Source of the DNA: Pseudomonas sp. R37(2017)
GTDB taxonomy: Bacteria > Pseudomonadota > Gammaproteobacteria > Pseudomonadales > Pseudomonadaceae
Length of the DNA: 64,000 nt
Reading direction: 5' to 3'
NCBI RefSeq assembly: GCF_002113375.1
Contig: NZ_NEHO01000009.1
Location: 1 to 64,000 of the forward strand
Positions 41,343 through 50,251 of this stretch are shown piece by piece. A program made the translations under genes and the position numbers. The notes beneath the pieces are model-generated. The model saw only the letters and a list, made by a program, of their open reading frames with translations, searched no databases and was not told where the DNA came from. Every line of letters begins with the position of its first letter. Position 1 is the first letter of the stretch.

Positions 41343-42410
41343 ATGGCGATCTCGTTGAATACCCGTTTGACACAGCTGCTCGGGTGCCGTTATCCGATCA
41401 TCCAGACCGCCATGGGCTGGGTCGCCGACCCGAAGCTGGTGGCGGCCACAGGCAATGCCGGTGGCTTCGGTTTTCTCGCCGGGGCGACCATCGAGCCACA
41501 GCGGATGGAAGCGGCGATTATCGAAACCCGGCGCCTGACCGATCAGCCGTTCGGGGTGAATTTCCACATGTACCAGGCCAATGCCGGCGAGATTGTCGAA
41601 CTGGTGTTGCGCCACAAAGTCCGGGCAGTCAGCTACAGCCGTTCGCCGGGCAAACAGATGATCAGTCGCCTGAAGGACGCCGGCGTGGTGTGCATTCCCA
41701 CGGTCGGTGCGCTCAAGCATGCGCAGAAGGCCGTGGAAATGGGCGCCGATGCGGTGACCGTACAAGGCGGCGAGGGCGGTGGGCACACCGGCTCCGTACC
41801 CACCTCGATGCTGCTTGATCAGGTGGTCAACGCGGTGTCGGTACCCGTGGTGGCGGCCGGTGGTTTCAAGGATGGCAAGGGGCTGGTCTCGGCCCTGGCC
41901 TACGGCGCCGAAGGCATCGCCATGGGCACGCGCTTCCTGATGTGCGCCGACAGCCCGGTGCCCCAGGCGACCCTGGCGCGCTACCTGGCGGTCAAGGATC
42001 CGGCGGCGATCATCATCAGCCGTGCCATCGACGGCATGCCGCAACGGATGATCCGCAACGAGTTGCTCAACCGGCTGGAGAGCAGTGGCGGCCTCAAGCG
42101 CCTGTTGTTGGCGTTGCAAAGTGGCCTGGCTTACCGCCGCCACACCGGCATGAGCCTGACGCAACTGCTGAGCAGCGCGCTGAAGATGCGTGGCAGCGGT
42201 GAACTGACCGCCGCGCAAAGCATCATGGCCGCCAACGCGCCGATGGTGATCCAGAAAGCCATGGTCGACGGGCAACCGGCCGCGGGCGTGTTGCCCGCCG
42301 GGCAGATCGCCGCATCCATCGACAGCTTGCCCAGCTGCGCCCAATTGATTGAACAGATCGTCCGCGACGCCGAAGCGCGCCTGGGCGAGCTGTGCCGCCG
42401 TGTGTCGTGA
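41343..42410 (+). CDS. ipdC: IpdC-like flavin oxidoreductase (nitronate monooxygenase family)
   Basis: The 355-residue TIM-barrel flavoprotein of the 2-nitropropane dioxygenase/NMO family has TAMGWVADPKLV, GVNFHMYQAN, VQGGEGGGHTG and MGTRFLMCADSP. The length is the same as I recall for Mtb IpdC (Rv3553), which acts on the C/D-ring CoA ester before ring opening. The ATG at 41343 is preferred to the GTG at 41337. It lies between two enoyl-CoA hydratase-family genes. Confidence 0.85.
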   Translation: MAISLNTRLTQLLGCRYPIIQTAMGWVADPKLVAATGNAGGFGFLAGATIEPQRMEAAIIETRRLTDQPFGVNFHMYQANAGEIVELVLRHKVRAVSYSRSPGKQMISRLKDAGVVCIPTVGALKHAQKAVEMGADAVTVQGGEGGGHTGSVPTSMLLDQVVNAVSVPVVAAGGFKDGKGLVSALAYGAEGIAMGTRFLMCADSPVPQATLARYLAVKDPAAIIISRAIDGMPQRMIRNELLNRLESSGGLKRLLLALQSGLAYRRHTGMSLTQLLSSALKMRGSGELTAAQSIMAANAPMVIQKAMVDGQPAAGVLPAGQIAASIDSLPSCAQLIEQIVRDAEARLGELCRRVS

Positions 42411-42422
42411 AGGAAAAAAGAC

Positions 42423-43178
42423 ATGAAACCATTTAGCGTCAGCATCGATAACGGCATTGCCGAACTGGTCTTCAACCGACCGCCGGTCAACGCCTTCAAT
42501 TGCCAGGGCTGGGCCGATATCGCCAGCGTGATCGAGAGCCTTGGCCGCAACAGTGATGTGCGGGTGATCGTGATCCGGGCCGAAGGTCGCGGCTTCTGCG
42601 CCGGGGTCGACATCAAGGAACTGGCCGCCGACGGCAACCTGATCGTCGCGGTGAACAAGGGCAACTACGACAGTTTCAAGGCGATCCACCGCAATCCGAA
42701 ACCGGTGATCGTGGCCGTGCACGGCTTCGTGCTGGGTGGCGGCATCGGCATCTGCGGCGCCGCCGACATCATTGTCGCGTCCGAGTGCGCCACCTTCGGC
42801 GTGCCGGAAGTGGATCGCGGCGCCATGGGTGGCGGTGCGCACTTGCAGCGCCTGTTCCCGGTACAGAAAGTCCGCCACATGTACTTCACCGGCGAGGCCA
42901 TCGATGCCGCCGAAGCGTACCGCCTGGGCGCCGTGGAGCGCGTGGTCAAGCGCGAAGACTTGCGCGACGCCGCGTTGCAGATCGCTCGCACCATCGCTGC
43001 CAAGAGCCCGGGCATGATCGGCCTGGCCAAGGAAGCGTTGACCGGCATCGAAGACGGCAATCTGGAAGACAAATACCGCTGGGAGCAGGGCTTCACCCTC
43101 GAAGCCTACCGCTCACTGGACTCTCAGGAAGCACGCGACTCGTTCGTCGAGAAACGCGATGCCCGATTCAACGGCTGA
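42423..43178 (+). CDS. echA20: Enoyl-CoA hydratase EchA20-like (C/D ring hydrolase)
   Basis: The 251-residue crotonase-fold protein follows EchA20: NRPPVNAFN, GFCAGVDIKELAADG, FVLGGGIGICGAADIIVAS, GVPEVDRGAMGGGAHL and KEALTGIEDG. In Mycobacterium EchA20 hydrolytically opens the D ring of 5-oxo-HIP-type CoA ester, giving COCHEA-CoA, the substrate of IpdAB. Start ATG 42423 follows GAAGGAAAAAAG. It precedes the paired acyl-CoA dehydrogenase genes by 10 bases. Confidence 0.87.
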   Translation: MKPFSVSIDNGIAELVFNRPPVNAFNCQGWADIASVIESLGRNSDVRVIVIRAEGRGFCAGVDIKELAADGNLIVAVNKGNYDSFKAIHRNPKPVIVAVHGFVLGGGIGICGAADIIVASECATFGVPEVDRGAMGGGAHLQRLFPVQKVRHMYFTGEAIDAAEAYRLGAVERVVKREDLRDAALQIARTIAAKSPGMIGLAKEALTGIEDGNLEDKYRWEQGFTLEAYRSLDSQEARDSFVEKRDARFNG

Positions 43179-43188
43179 AGGCATATCC

Positions 43189-44355
43189 ATGGACCTGACC
43201 TATACCCCGGCCCAGCAGGCCTTTCGTGCCGAGGCGCGGACCTGGCTGGCGGCCAATGTACCCAGTGAACCGCTGCAATCGTTCGACACCGAACAAGGCT
43301 TTGCCCAGCACCGCGTCTGGGAAGCCAAACTCAATGAAGGCCGTTGGGGCATGGTCACCTGGCCGACCGAACTTGGCGGACGCGGCTGCGACCTGATCGA
43401 GTGGCTGATTTTCGAAGAGGAATACTACCGTTGCGGCGCACCTGCCCGGGTCAACCAGAACGGCATTTTCCTGCTCGGTCCGACCCTGATGGAGTACGGC
43501 AGCGCAGAACAAAAGGCACGGTTTCTGCCGCGCATGGCCACCGGAGAGGACATCTGGGCCCAGGCCTGGTCCGAGCCGGGTGCCGGTTCCGACATGGCGG
43601 CGATCCGCTCCAGGGCTGAACGGGTGGGCGACCACTATGTGATCAACGGCCAGAAGACCTGGTCGACCCGCGCGGTGTGGGCCGACTGGGCGTTCGGTAT
43701 TTTCCGTACCGACTCGCAGTCCCAGCGTCATCACGGCCTGACCTTCATCCTGCTGCCGCTGGACACGCCGGGGATCACCGTGCGTCCGATTCCACAGCTC
43801 AACGGCTTGCCGGGCTTCGCCGAGATCTTCTTCGACGACGTCAAGGTGCCGGTGGAAAACGCCCTGGGTGGCGAAGGCATGGGCTGGCATGTGGCGATGT
43901 CCACCGCCGGATTCGAGCGCGGCTTGTTGCTGCGTTCGCCAGCGCGCTTCCAGGAAACCGCCAGGCGCCTGGTGCAGCTGTACCTGGCCAACCGCGAGCA
44001 GGCCGACCGCGACCCGGCCATAGGCGAGGCCGTGATGCGTGCCTGGCTCGATGCCGAGGCCTACACCCTGAGCACCTACATGACCGCCTCGCAACTGGTG
44101 CAGGGCGGCAAGATCGGGCCGGAGTCGTCGACCAACAAGATCTTCTGGTCCGAACTCGATCAGCGCATGCACGACACCGCCATGAGCATTCTCGGATTGC
44201 GTGGCGAACTGCTGCCCGATGCCCCCGCCGCCGGTGACGTCGGCCATTGGCTGGAAGGTTTCCTGTTTGCCCAGGCCGGGCCGATCTACGCCGGCACCAA
44301 CGAGATCCAGCGCAACATCATTGCCGAACGCATGCTCGGCATGCCGCGAGCCTGA
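43189..44355 (+). CDS. Acyl-CoA dehydrogenase, alpha-type subunit (FadE31-like)
   Basis: The 388-residue dehydrogenase retains the catalytic Glu in GFERGLLL at about residue 245, NGQKTWSTRAV, and the flavin motif GTNEIQRNIIAERMLG near the C-terminus. It is paired with the next gene, which lacks these residues, as FadE31 is with FadE32 or FadE33. It would dehydrogenate a methyl-branched dicarboxylic acyl-CoA from the opened C/D rings. Start: ATG 43189, 10 bases after the echA20 stop. The gene order ipdA, ipdB, hydratase, ipdC, echA20, two fadE is typical of a KstR2-type gene set. Confidence 0.85.
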   Translation: MDLTYTPAQQAFRAEARTWLAANVPSEPLQSFDTEQGFAQHRVWEAKLNEGRWGMVTWPTELGGRGCDLIEWLIFEEEYYRCGAPARVNQNGIFLLGPTLMEYGSAEQKARFLPRMATGEDIWAQAWSEPGAGSDMAAIRSRAERVGDHYVINGQKTWSTRAVWADWAFGIFRTDSQSQRHHGLTFILLPLDTPGITVRPIPQLNGLPGFAEIFFDDVKVPVENALGGEGMGWHVAMSTAGFERGLLLRSPARFQETARRLVQLYLANREQADRDPAIGEAVMRAWLDAEAYTLSTYMTASQLVQGGKIGPESSTNKIFWSELDQRMHDTAMSILGLRGELLPDAPAAGDVGHWLEGFLFAQAGPIYAGTNEIQRNIIAERMLGMPRA

Positions 44356-44365
44356 GGAATAGACC

Positions 44366-45421
44366 ATGGACTTTAGTTTCAGCCGCGACCAACTGCTGTT
44401 CCAGGACAACGTCCGCAGCTTCCTGATCAACGAAGTCACCCCGGAACGCATTCGCGAACTGTGGCAGAGCGATAGCGGGCGCAGTGAACGACTCTGGGCG
44501 CAATTGGTGGAACTGGGCCTGACCGCGCTGACGGTGCCCGAGGCTCAGGACGGCATGGGCATGAACGAGCTGGACTTCGTGCTGATCGCTCAGGAATGCG
44601 GTTACGCCGGACTGCCCGAACCGCTGGTGGACACCATGCTGGTCGGCGTGCCGTTGCTCGCCGCCCTCGATGAGCGACACGCAGCGCTCAAGCAATACTG
44701 GTTGTCGCGGGTCGCCGAAGGCAGCGCGCGGCTTGCGGTTGCCGAGCCGGGCAACCCGCTGGTCAGCGATGCCCATGTTGCCGATCTGCTGTTGCTGGCC
44801 CATGGCGATGAAGTGCACGCACTGGAGCGTGATGCCGTGCGCCTGACCCGCAATGAGTCGGTCGATCCGAGCCGCCAGCTGTTCCAGGTCGAGTGGACGC
44901 CGGCATCCGCCACCTGTGTCGCCAGCGGCGAACAAGGCCGGCGCTTGTGGGCGGCCGCCTGCAACCGTGGCGCCCTCGCCAGTGCCGCGCAACTGTTGGG
45001 GCTGGCCAAACGCATGGTCGACCTGGCGGTGGACTACACCTTCGAGCGCAAGCAGTTCGGCAAGCCGGTCGGTTCGTTCCAGGCGGTCAAGCATTTGATG
45101 GCCAATGTCGCGGTGCAGATCGAGTTCGCCAAAGGCCCGCTCTACCGGGCCGCTCATGCGGTGGCCGGGCAGCAGGCGGGGCAGGACGTGCTGGTGTCCC
45201 ACGCCAAGCTGGCAACGGCGGAAGCGGCGATGCTCGCGGCGAAGAACACCATCCAGGCCCACGGCGCCATGGGTTACACCTGGGAAGTCGATTTGCATCT
45301 GTTCATGAAACGCGCCTGGGCGCTGGACAAGGTCTGGGGTGATCGCGGTCATCACAAAGGGCGGATTCGCGCGGCGCTGTTCGATGGCGACTTCGCGCTG
45401 GGTGCCGGCAGTACGTTCTAA
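44366..45421 (+). CDS. Acyl-CoA dehydrogenase, beta-type subunit (FadE32/33-like)
   Basis: The 351-residue protein has MDFSFSRDQLLFQDNV at the start and YTFERKQFGKPVGSFQAVKHL and HGAMGYTWEVDLHLFMKRAWAL at the end. The expected glutamate and the NEIQ motif are missing (RGALASAAQLLGLAKRM instead), so it is probably a non-catalytic subunit pairing with the preceding protein into an alpha2beta2 enzyme. It is shorter than the alpha type, as in FadE32 and FadE33 (318-322 residues). It starts 10 bases after the alpha gene, and the operon ends with a REP. Confidence 0.82.
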   Translation: MDFSFSRDQLLFQDNVRSFLINEVTPERIRELWQSDSGRSERLWAQLVELGLTALTVPEAQDGMGMNELDFVLIAQECGYAGLPEPLVDTMLVGVPLLAALDERHAALKQYWLSRVAEGSARLAVAEPGNPLVSDAHVADLLLLAHGDEVHALERDAVRLTRNESVDPSRQLFQVEWTPASATCVASGEQGRRLWAAACNRGALASAAQLLGLAKRMVDLAVDYTFERKQFGKPVGSFQAVKHLMANVAVQIEFAKGPLYRAAHAVAGQQAGQDVLVSHAKLATAEAAMLAAKNTIQAHGAMGYTWEVDLHLFMKRAWALDKVWGDRGHHKGRIRAALFDGDFALGAGSTF

Positions 45422-45438
45422 CCGGGCGACTCTATCCC

Positions 45439-45529
45439 TGTAGGAGCGAGCAGGCTCGCGATAGCGATAGTTCAGTCGACAAAGATGTTGAATGTGCTGA
45501 CGCCATCGCGAGCATGCTCGCTCCTACAG
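45439..45529. repeat. REP pair
   Basis: An inverted REP pair separates the beta acyl-CoA dehydrogenase gene from fadA6, probably marking a transcript end or an mRNA-stability boundary in the operon. Confidence 0.9.
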
Positions 45530-45579
45530 GTTTTCCGCGCTCTCAATGCCTGATTTCAATTTTTCCACCGAGGTAGACC

Positions 45580-46728
45580 ATGCCTGAAGCCTATATCGTC
45601 GACGCCCTGCGCACGCCCACCGGGCGGCGCAAGGGCGGTCTGAGCCAGATTCACGCCGCCGACCTGGGCGCCCACGTATTGCGGGCACTGGTCGAGCGCA
45701 ATGACATTCCCGACGAGGATTACGACGATGTGATCTTCGGTTGCGTCGACACCATCGGCCCGCTGGCCGGTGACATTGCGCGCACCAGCTGGCTGGCGGC
45801 CGGCCTTTCGCAATCGGTGCCGGGCACCACCATTGATCGCCAGTGCGGTTCGTCCCAGCAAGCGGTGCACTTCGCCGCCCAGGCGGTGATGAGCGGCACC
45901 CAGGATGTGGTGGTTGCCGGTGGCGTGCAGACCATGACCCAGATCCCGATCTCCTCGGCGATGATCGCTGCCGAGCCGTTGGGCTTCACCGATCCGTTCA
46001 GCGGTTCCGAAGGTTGGGTACGGCGCTATGGCGCGCAACCACCGACCCAGTTCCGCTCGGCGCAGATGATCGCGCAAAAGTGGGACCTGTCCCGGGCGCA
46101 GCTCGAAGCCTATTCGCTGGAGTCCCATCGACGTGCCTTGCAGGCGATCGCGCAGGGTCGCTTCAACCGCGAGATCGTGCCCTTGGCCGGTGTGTTGCAA
46201 GACGAAACGCCGCGTCAGACCAGCCTGGAGAAAATGGCCGAGCTGGAATTCCTGTTCGGCTGCGACCGGGTGACCGCCGCGGTGTCGAGCCAGACCTGCG
46301 ACGCGGCCAGCGCGATGCTGATCGTCTCGGAAGCGGCGCTCAAGCGTTACGGCCTGACGCCACGGGCACGCATCCACCACCTGAGCGTGCGCGCCGAAGA
46401 CCCGGTCTGGATGCTTACCGCACCGATCCCGGCCACCGCCTACGCGCTCAAGCGCGCCGGCATGAAGCTCGAAGACATCGACCGCGTAGAGATCAACGAG
46501 GCCTTCGCTTCGGTGGCCATGGCCTGGCTGAAAGAGACGGGCTACCCCCATGACCAGACCAACGTCAATGGCGGCGCGATCGCCCTCGGCCATCCGCTGG
46601 GCGCCACCGGCACCCGTTTGATGTGCAGCCTGCTGCATGAGCTGGAACGCAGCGGCGGTCGCTTCGGCCTGCAGACCATGTGCGAAGGCGGTGGTCAGGC
46701 CAACGTGACGATCATCGAGCGTTTGTGA
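45580..46728 (+). CDS. fadA6: Thiolase FadA6-like
   Basis: The 382-residue thiolase has DRQCGSSQQAVHFAAQ with nucleophile Cys89, VQTMTQIPISSAM, ARIHHLSVRAEDPVWMLT, EINEAFAS, GGAIALGHPLGATGTR and MCEGGGQANVTIIERL. This matches FadA6 (Rv3556c) closely by eye. FadA6 removes acetyl-CoA from the opened MOODA-CoA chain. It is not preceded by a steroid box; transcription probably reads through from hsaC, or starts within the 160-base gap. An SDR follows after a REP. Confidence 0.9.
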   Translation: MPEAYIVDALRTPTGRRKGGLSQIHAADLGAHVLRALVERNDIPDEDYDDVIFGCVDTIGPLAGDIARTSWLAAGLSQSVPGTTIDRQCGSSQQAVHFAAQAVMSGTQDVVVAGGVQTMTQIPISSAMIAAEPLGFTDPFSGSEGWVRRYGAQPPTQFRSAQMIAQKWDLSRAQLEAYSLESHRRALQAIAQGRFNREIVPLAGVLQDETPRQTSLEKMAELEFLFGCDRVTAAVSSQTCDAASAMLIVSEAALKRYGLTPRARIHHLSVRAEDPVWMLTAPIPATAYALKRAGMKLEDIDRVEINEAFASVAMAWLKETGYPHDQTNVNGGAIALGHPLGATGTRLMCSLLHELERSGGRFGLQTMCEGGGQANVTIIERL

Positions 46729-46746
46729 CTCCACGCGCACTGAACC

Positions 46747-46847
46747 TGTAGGAGCGAGCACGCTCGCGATGGTCGTTAACGAATACGCGGTGTCTCTGGA
46801 TGCCCGCGTTGTCTGGGCAACCATCGCGAGCATGCTCGCTCCTACAG
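46747..46847. repeat. REP pair
   Basis: An inverted REP pair between fadA6 and the SDR gene at 46889. Confidence 0.9.
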
Positions 46848-46888
46848 GGGATTGTGTCGACTTGTGATGAATTTTAAGGATGTAGAAC

Positions 46889-47764
46889 ATGAAGATCTGT
46901 GAAAACCGCGTCGTGATCATCACCGGTGCCGGCGGTGGCCTGGGCCGCGCCTACGCACTGGCCTTCGCCGCTGAAGGCGCGAAGGTGGTGGTCAACGACA
47001 TCAACCGCGAAGCGGCATTGGCCGTGGTCGGCGAAATCCTCGGGCAGGGCGGCAGCGCCGTGGCCAACAGCGACGACATCACCCGCTATGATTCGGCGGG
47101 GTTGATCGTGCGCCAGGCCATCGAAACCTTCGGCGACCTCAACGTGGTGGTCAACAACGCCGGCATCTGCCGCGACCGCATGTTCGCCAGCCTCAGCGAA
47201 GGCGACTGGGACGCCGTGGTGGCTGTGCACCTCAAAGGGCACTTCTGTATTTCCAGCCACGCCGTGAAGTACTGGCGCGAGCAGGTCAAGGGGGGCGCCA
47301 GGGTCGCTGCGCGGATCATCAACACCAGTTCCGGCGCCGGTTTGCAGGGCTCCATTGGCCAGTCCAACTACGCCGCGGCCAAGGGCGGCATCGCTTCGCT
47401 GACGCTGGTGCAGGCCGCTGAACTGCGCCGCTACGGGATCACCGCCAACGCCCTGGCGCCGGCCGCACGGACCGGGATGACCGAGCAAGTGTTCGCCGAA
47501 ACCATGAAAAAGCCAGAAGAGGGCTTCGATTACTTCGCCCCGGAAAACGTCGCGCCGCTGGTGGTGTGGCTGGGTTCCGAGGCTTCCGCCGAGGTGACCG
47601 GGCAGATGTTTGAAGTCGAGGGCGGCAATTTGTCGATCGCCGACGGCTGGCGCCGTGGTCCGCAACTGGATCGCCAGGGCCGCTGGGCGGTGGGCGAGAT
47701 GGGTGAGGCGATTGCACAGTTGATGGCCGAGGCCGTTCCCGCGGCGAAGGTTTACGGCAGCTGA
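46889..47764 (+). CDS. Short-chain dehydrogenase (Rv3548c / 17beta-HSD4-type)
   Basis: The 291-residue SDR has IITGAGGGLGRAYALAFAAEGAKVVVND, NNAGICRDRMFASLS, NTSSGAGLQGSIGQSNYAAAKGG with the catalytic Ser, Tyr and Lys, and a C-terminal extension after VEGGNLS. This layout is that of 3-hydroxyacyl-CoA dehydrogenase SDRs related to peroxisomal multifunctional 17beta-HSD4 and to Rv3548c, which lies in the KstR2 regulon. It probably oxidises a 3-hydroxyacyl-CoA in C/D-ring or branched-chain breakdown. It is the last gene of the island. Confidence 0.8.
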   Translation: MKICENRVVIITGAGGGLGRAYALAFAAEGAKVVVNDINREAALAVVGEILGQGGSAVANSDDITRYDSAGLIVRQAIETFGDLNVVVNNAGICRDRMFASLSEGDWDAVVAVHLKGHFCISSHAVKYWREQVKGGARVAARIINTSSGAGLQGSIGQSNYAAAKGGIASLTLVQAAELRRYGITANALAPAARTGMTEQVFAETMKKPEEGFDYFAPENVAPLVVWLGSEASAEVTGQMFEVEGGNLSIADGWRRGPQLDRQGRWAVGEMGEAIAQLMAEAVPAAKVYGS

Positions 47765-47824
47765 AAAAGAACGGTCTCGGATGGTCGGTGCGCGGCTATA
47801 ATCGGCCCCTGATACCGATCACCC

Positions 47825-47925
47825 TGTAGGAGCGAGCAAGCTCGCGAGGGTCGTCAACGATAACGCTGGCTGCCTGACACCCCGCGGTGTTCAGTCCTCC
47901 ATCGCGAGCATGCTCGCTCCTACAG
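47825..47925. repeat. REP pair
   Basis: An inverted REP pair marks the right border of the steroid island, just upstream of the DUF1993 gene. Confidence 0.9.
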
Positions 47926-47956
47926 GTGTCCATTCTCCCTCCTGACGAGACCTGCC

Positions 47957-48466
47957 ATGACCATTTCCCTGTACGACGCTTCCATCCCAGTTCTCCAGCA
48001 AATGCTCAACGCCCTCAGCGGTGTGCTGAAAAAGGCCGAAGCCCACGCCACCGAGAAAAACATCGACCCGAACGCGTTCCTGCAAGCGCGTCTGTTCCCG
48101 GATATGTTCCCGCTGGTACGTCAGGTGCAGATCGCCGTTGATTTCGCCAAAGGCATTTCTTCGCGTCTGGCCGAAGTCGAACTGCCGAAGTACGACGACA
48201 CTGAAACCACCTTCGCCGAGCTGCAAGCACTGATCGCCAAGGTTCTGGCTTATATCGGTGAGTTCAAGCCCGAGCAGATCAACGGCAAGGAAGGCATCGA
48301 GATCGTCACCCGTCCGGGTACGCCCAAAGAGAAGCGCTTCAGCGGCCAGTCGTACCTGCTGACCTACGGCCTGCCGCAGTTCTTCTTCCACGTCACCACC
48401 ACTTACGCTCTGCTGCGCCACAACGGCGTGGAAGTGGGCAAGCGTGATTACATGGGCGCGTTCTAA
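47957..48466 (+). CDS. DUF1993-family protein
   Basis: The 169-residue helical protein matches the DUF1993 pattern with ARLFPDMFPLVRQVQIAVDFAKG in the N-terminal helices and LPQFFFHVTTTYALLRHNGVEVGKRDYMG at the C-terminus. It resembles DinB-like four-helix bundles, and the function is unknown. It is a single-gene unit with a strong terminator after it, outside the box-bearing region, so not part of the steroid set. Confidence 0.85.
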   Translation: MTISLYDASIPVLQQMLNALSGVLKKAEAHATEKNIDPNAFLQARLFPDMFPLVRQVQIAVDFAKGISSRLAEVELPKYDDTETTFAELQALIAKVLAYIGEFKPEQINGKEGIEIVTRPGTPKEKRFSGQSYLLTYGLPQFFFHVTTTYALLRHNGVEVGKRDYMGAF

Positions 48467-48484
48467 ACCGTCCAGGTACAAAAA

Positions 48485-48517
48485 AGCCCCCGTCGCCTCA
48501 GGCAGCGGGGGCTTTTT
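48485..48517 (+). terminator. Terminator (bidirectional) after the DUF1993 gene
   Basis: The stem AGCCCCCG/CGGGGGCT (48485-48492 with 48506-48513) has an A-run before and a T-run after it. Confidence 0.9.
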
Positions 48518-48535
48518 CAACTGCACCACGCCTCC

Positions 48536-48662
48536 TGTAGGAGCGGGTGCCCGCTTGCGGCAAGCTCGCGATGGTGGACCAGGCACCTCGGGGTATCAGG
48601 CTGCCCGCGTCATCGTTGACGACCATCGTCGGAACGCCGCCCGGAGCTTGCTCGCTCCTACA
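48536..48662. repeat. REP pair (variant)
   Basis: An inverted pair with left arm GTAGGAGCGGGTGCCCGC and right arm GCTTGCTCGCTCCTACAG, lying between the DUF1993 terminator and the sstT stop. Confidence 0.85.
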
Positions 48663-48672
48663 GGGATTTTTA

Positions 48673-49905
48673 TCAGGCCAGGCGTTCTGCCTTTGCCTCT
48701 TCACCCAGGCAAGCCGCCGCGGTGAACAGCACATCGGTAGACGAGTTCAACGCAGTCTCGGCCGAATCCTGCAACACACCGATGATGAAACCGACCGCCA
48801 CCACCTGCATGGCGATTTCGCTCGGGATGCCGAACAGGCTGCACGCCAGTGGAATCAGCAACAGCGAACCACCGGCCACACCCGAAGCACCGCAGGCGCA
48901 GATCGCCGCGACGACGCTCAGCAGGATCGCGGTGGGAATGTCCACGGCGATGCCGAGGGTATGCACGGCTGCCAGGGTCAGCACGGTGATGGTGATCGCC
49001 GCACCGGCCATGTTGATGGTTGCACCCAGCGGGATCGATACCGAGTAGGTGTCTTCGTGCAGGCCCAGGCGTTTGCTCAGTTCCAGGTTGACTGGAATGT
49101 TCGCCGCCGAACTGCGGGTGAAGAACGCGGTGATGCCGCTCTCGCGCAGGCAGGTCAGCACCAGCGGGTACGGGTTGCGGCGCAGTTTCCAGAACACGAT
49201 GAGCGGGTTCATCACCAGCGCGACGAACAGCATGCAGCCGAGCAGCACGACCAGCAGGTGCGCGTAGCCGAGCAGGGCACCGAAGCCGGAAGTGGCCAGG
49301 GTCGAAGCCACCAGGCCGAAGATGCCCAGCGGGGCGAAGCAGATCACCAGGCGCACGATCACCGTCACGCCATTGGACAAGTCACCGAGCACTTCACGGG
49401 TGGTGTCACCGGCATGGCGGATGGCGATACCCATGCCGATGGCCCAGGCCAGAATGCCGATGAAGTTGGCGTTCATCAGGGCGCTGACCGGATTATCGAC
49501 CACGCTCAGCAACAGGCTTTGCAACACTTCGCCAATCCCGCCGGGTGCCGTGACCGCGACGTCCTGGGTCGAAAGCACCAGGCTCGACGGGAACATCATG
49601 CTGGCAATCACCGCGACCACGGCGGCGGCGAAAGTGCCCAGCAGATACAAAAACAGAATCGGCCGGATATGGGTTTCCTGCCCGTGCTTGTGGTTGGCGA
49701 TGGAGGCCATGACCAGCACGAACACCAGAATCGGCGCGACCGCTTTCAGCGCGGAGACAAACACTTTGCCGATGAACGCCGTGGACTTCGCCACGTCAGG
49801 GGCGAACAGGGCCAGGGCAATACCGGCGATCAGGCCGATCACGATCTGGGTGACCAGGCTCAAGCGTTTCAGGCGTTGCAACAGGGAAGGGGATGAAGCA
49901 GTCAT
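48673..49905 (-). CDS. sstT: Serine/threonine:sodium symporter SstT
   Basis: The 410-residue polytopic membrane protein belongs to the dicarboxylate/amino acid:cation symporter family, with [21 protein letters not shown], the [10 protein letters not shown] motif of the substrate-binding loop, and [23 protein letters not shown] near the C-terminus; these point to SstT. About eight to nine hydrophobic segments plus two re-entrant loops are expected. The N-terminus ([20 protein letters not shown]) is amphipathic. It is a monocistronic gene. Confidence 0.87.
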   Translation of the reverse strand: MTASSPSLLQRLKRLSLVTQIVIGLIAGIALALFAPDVAKSTAFIGKVFVSALKAVAPILVFVLVMASIANHKHGQETHIRPILFLYLLGTFAAAVVAVIASMMFPSSLVLSTQDVAVTAPGGIGEVLQSLLLSVVDNPVSALMNANFIGILAWAIGMGIAIRHAGDTTREVLGDLSNGVTVIVRLVICFAPLGIFGLVASTLATSGFGALLGYAHLLVVLLGCMLFVALVMNPLIVFWKLRRNPYPLVLTCLRESGITAFFTRSSAANIPVNLELSKRLGLHEDTYSVSIPLGATINMAGAAITITVLTLAAVHTLGIAVDIPTAILLSVVAAICACGASGVAGGSLLLIPLACSLFGIPSEIAMQVVAVGFIIGVLQDSAETALNSSTDVLFTAAACLGEEAKAERLA

Positions 49906-50024
49906 AAAACGGCATCTCGGATTTTTTATAAGTGCATGGTTTCGCAGGCTGGCGGCGACAAACAGGGCAGGCCGCAGGCAGGAAACCGAGAGAGCAACAC
50001 GTGGCTAATGCCAGCGCTGATTCC

Positions 50025-50054
50025 TGTGGCGAGGGAGCAAGTTCCCTCGCCACA
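50025..50054. repeat. REP element of a different class
   Basis: A near-perfect inverted repeat TGTGGCGAGGGA/TCCCTCGCCACA around GCAAGT, a second Pseudomonas REP class, found in the 346-base gap between sstT and the MFS gene. No other feature is seen in that gap. Confidence 0.8.
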
Positions 50055-50251
50055 AGGGGCGCGGACTTTATCACAGCGCAGGCCGGATCCTTCAGACCTG
50101 TGACGAACTGCCACCCTGGCATTCAACGCGAATTGCAGGTTCATGCAACCGCATCCGAAAACACTCTGTTAAGATTCGCCATCCTCATTTTCATGTCTGC
50201 CAGTGGGCCTTCGGGCTATCGCTGGTGTCGTCGTTTTTTCTGGAGTCATGC

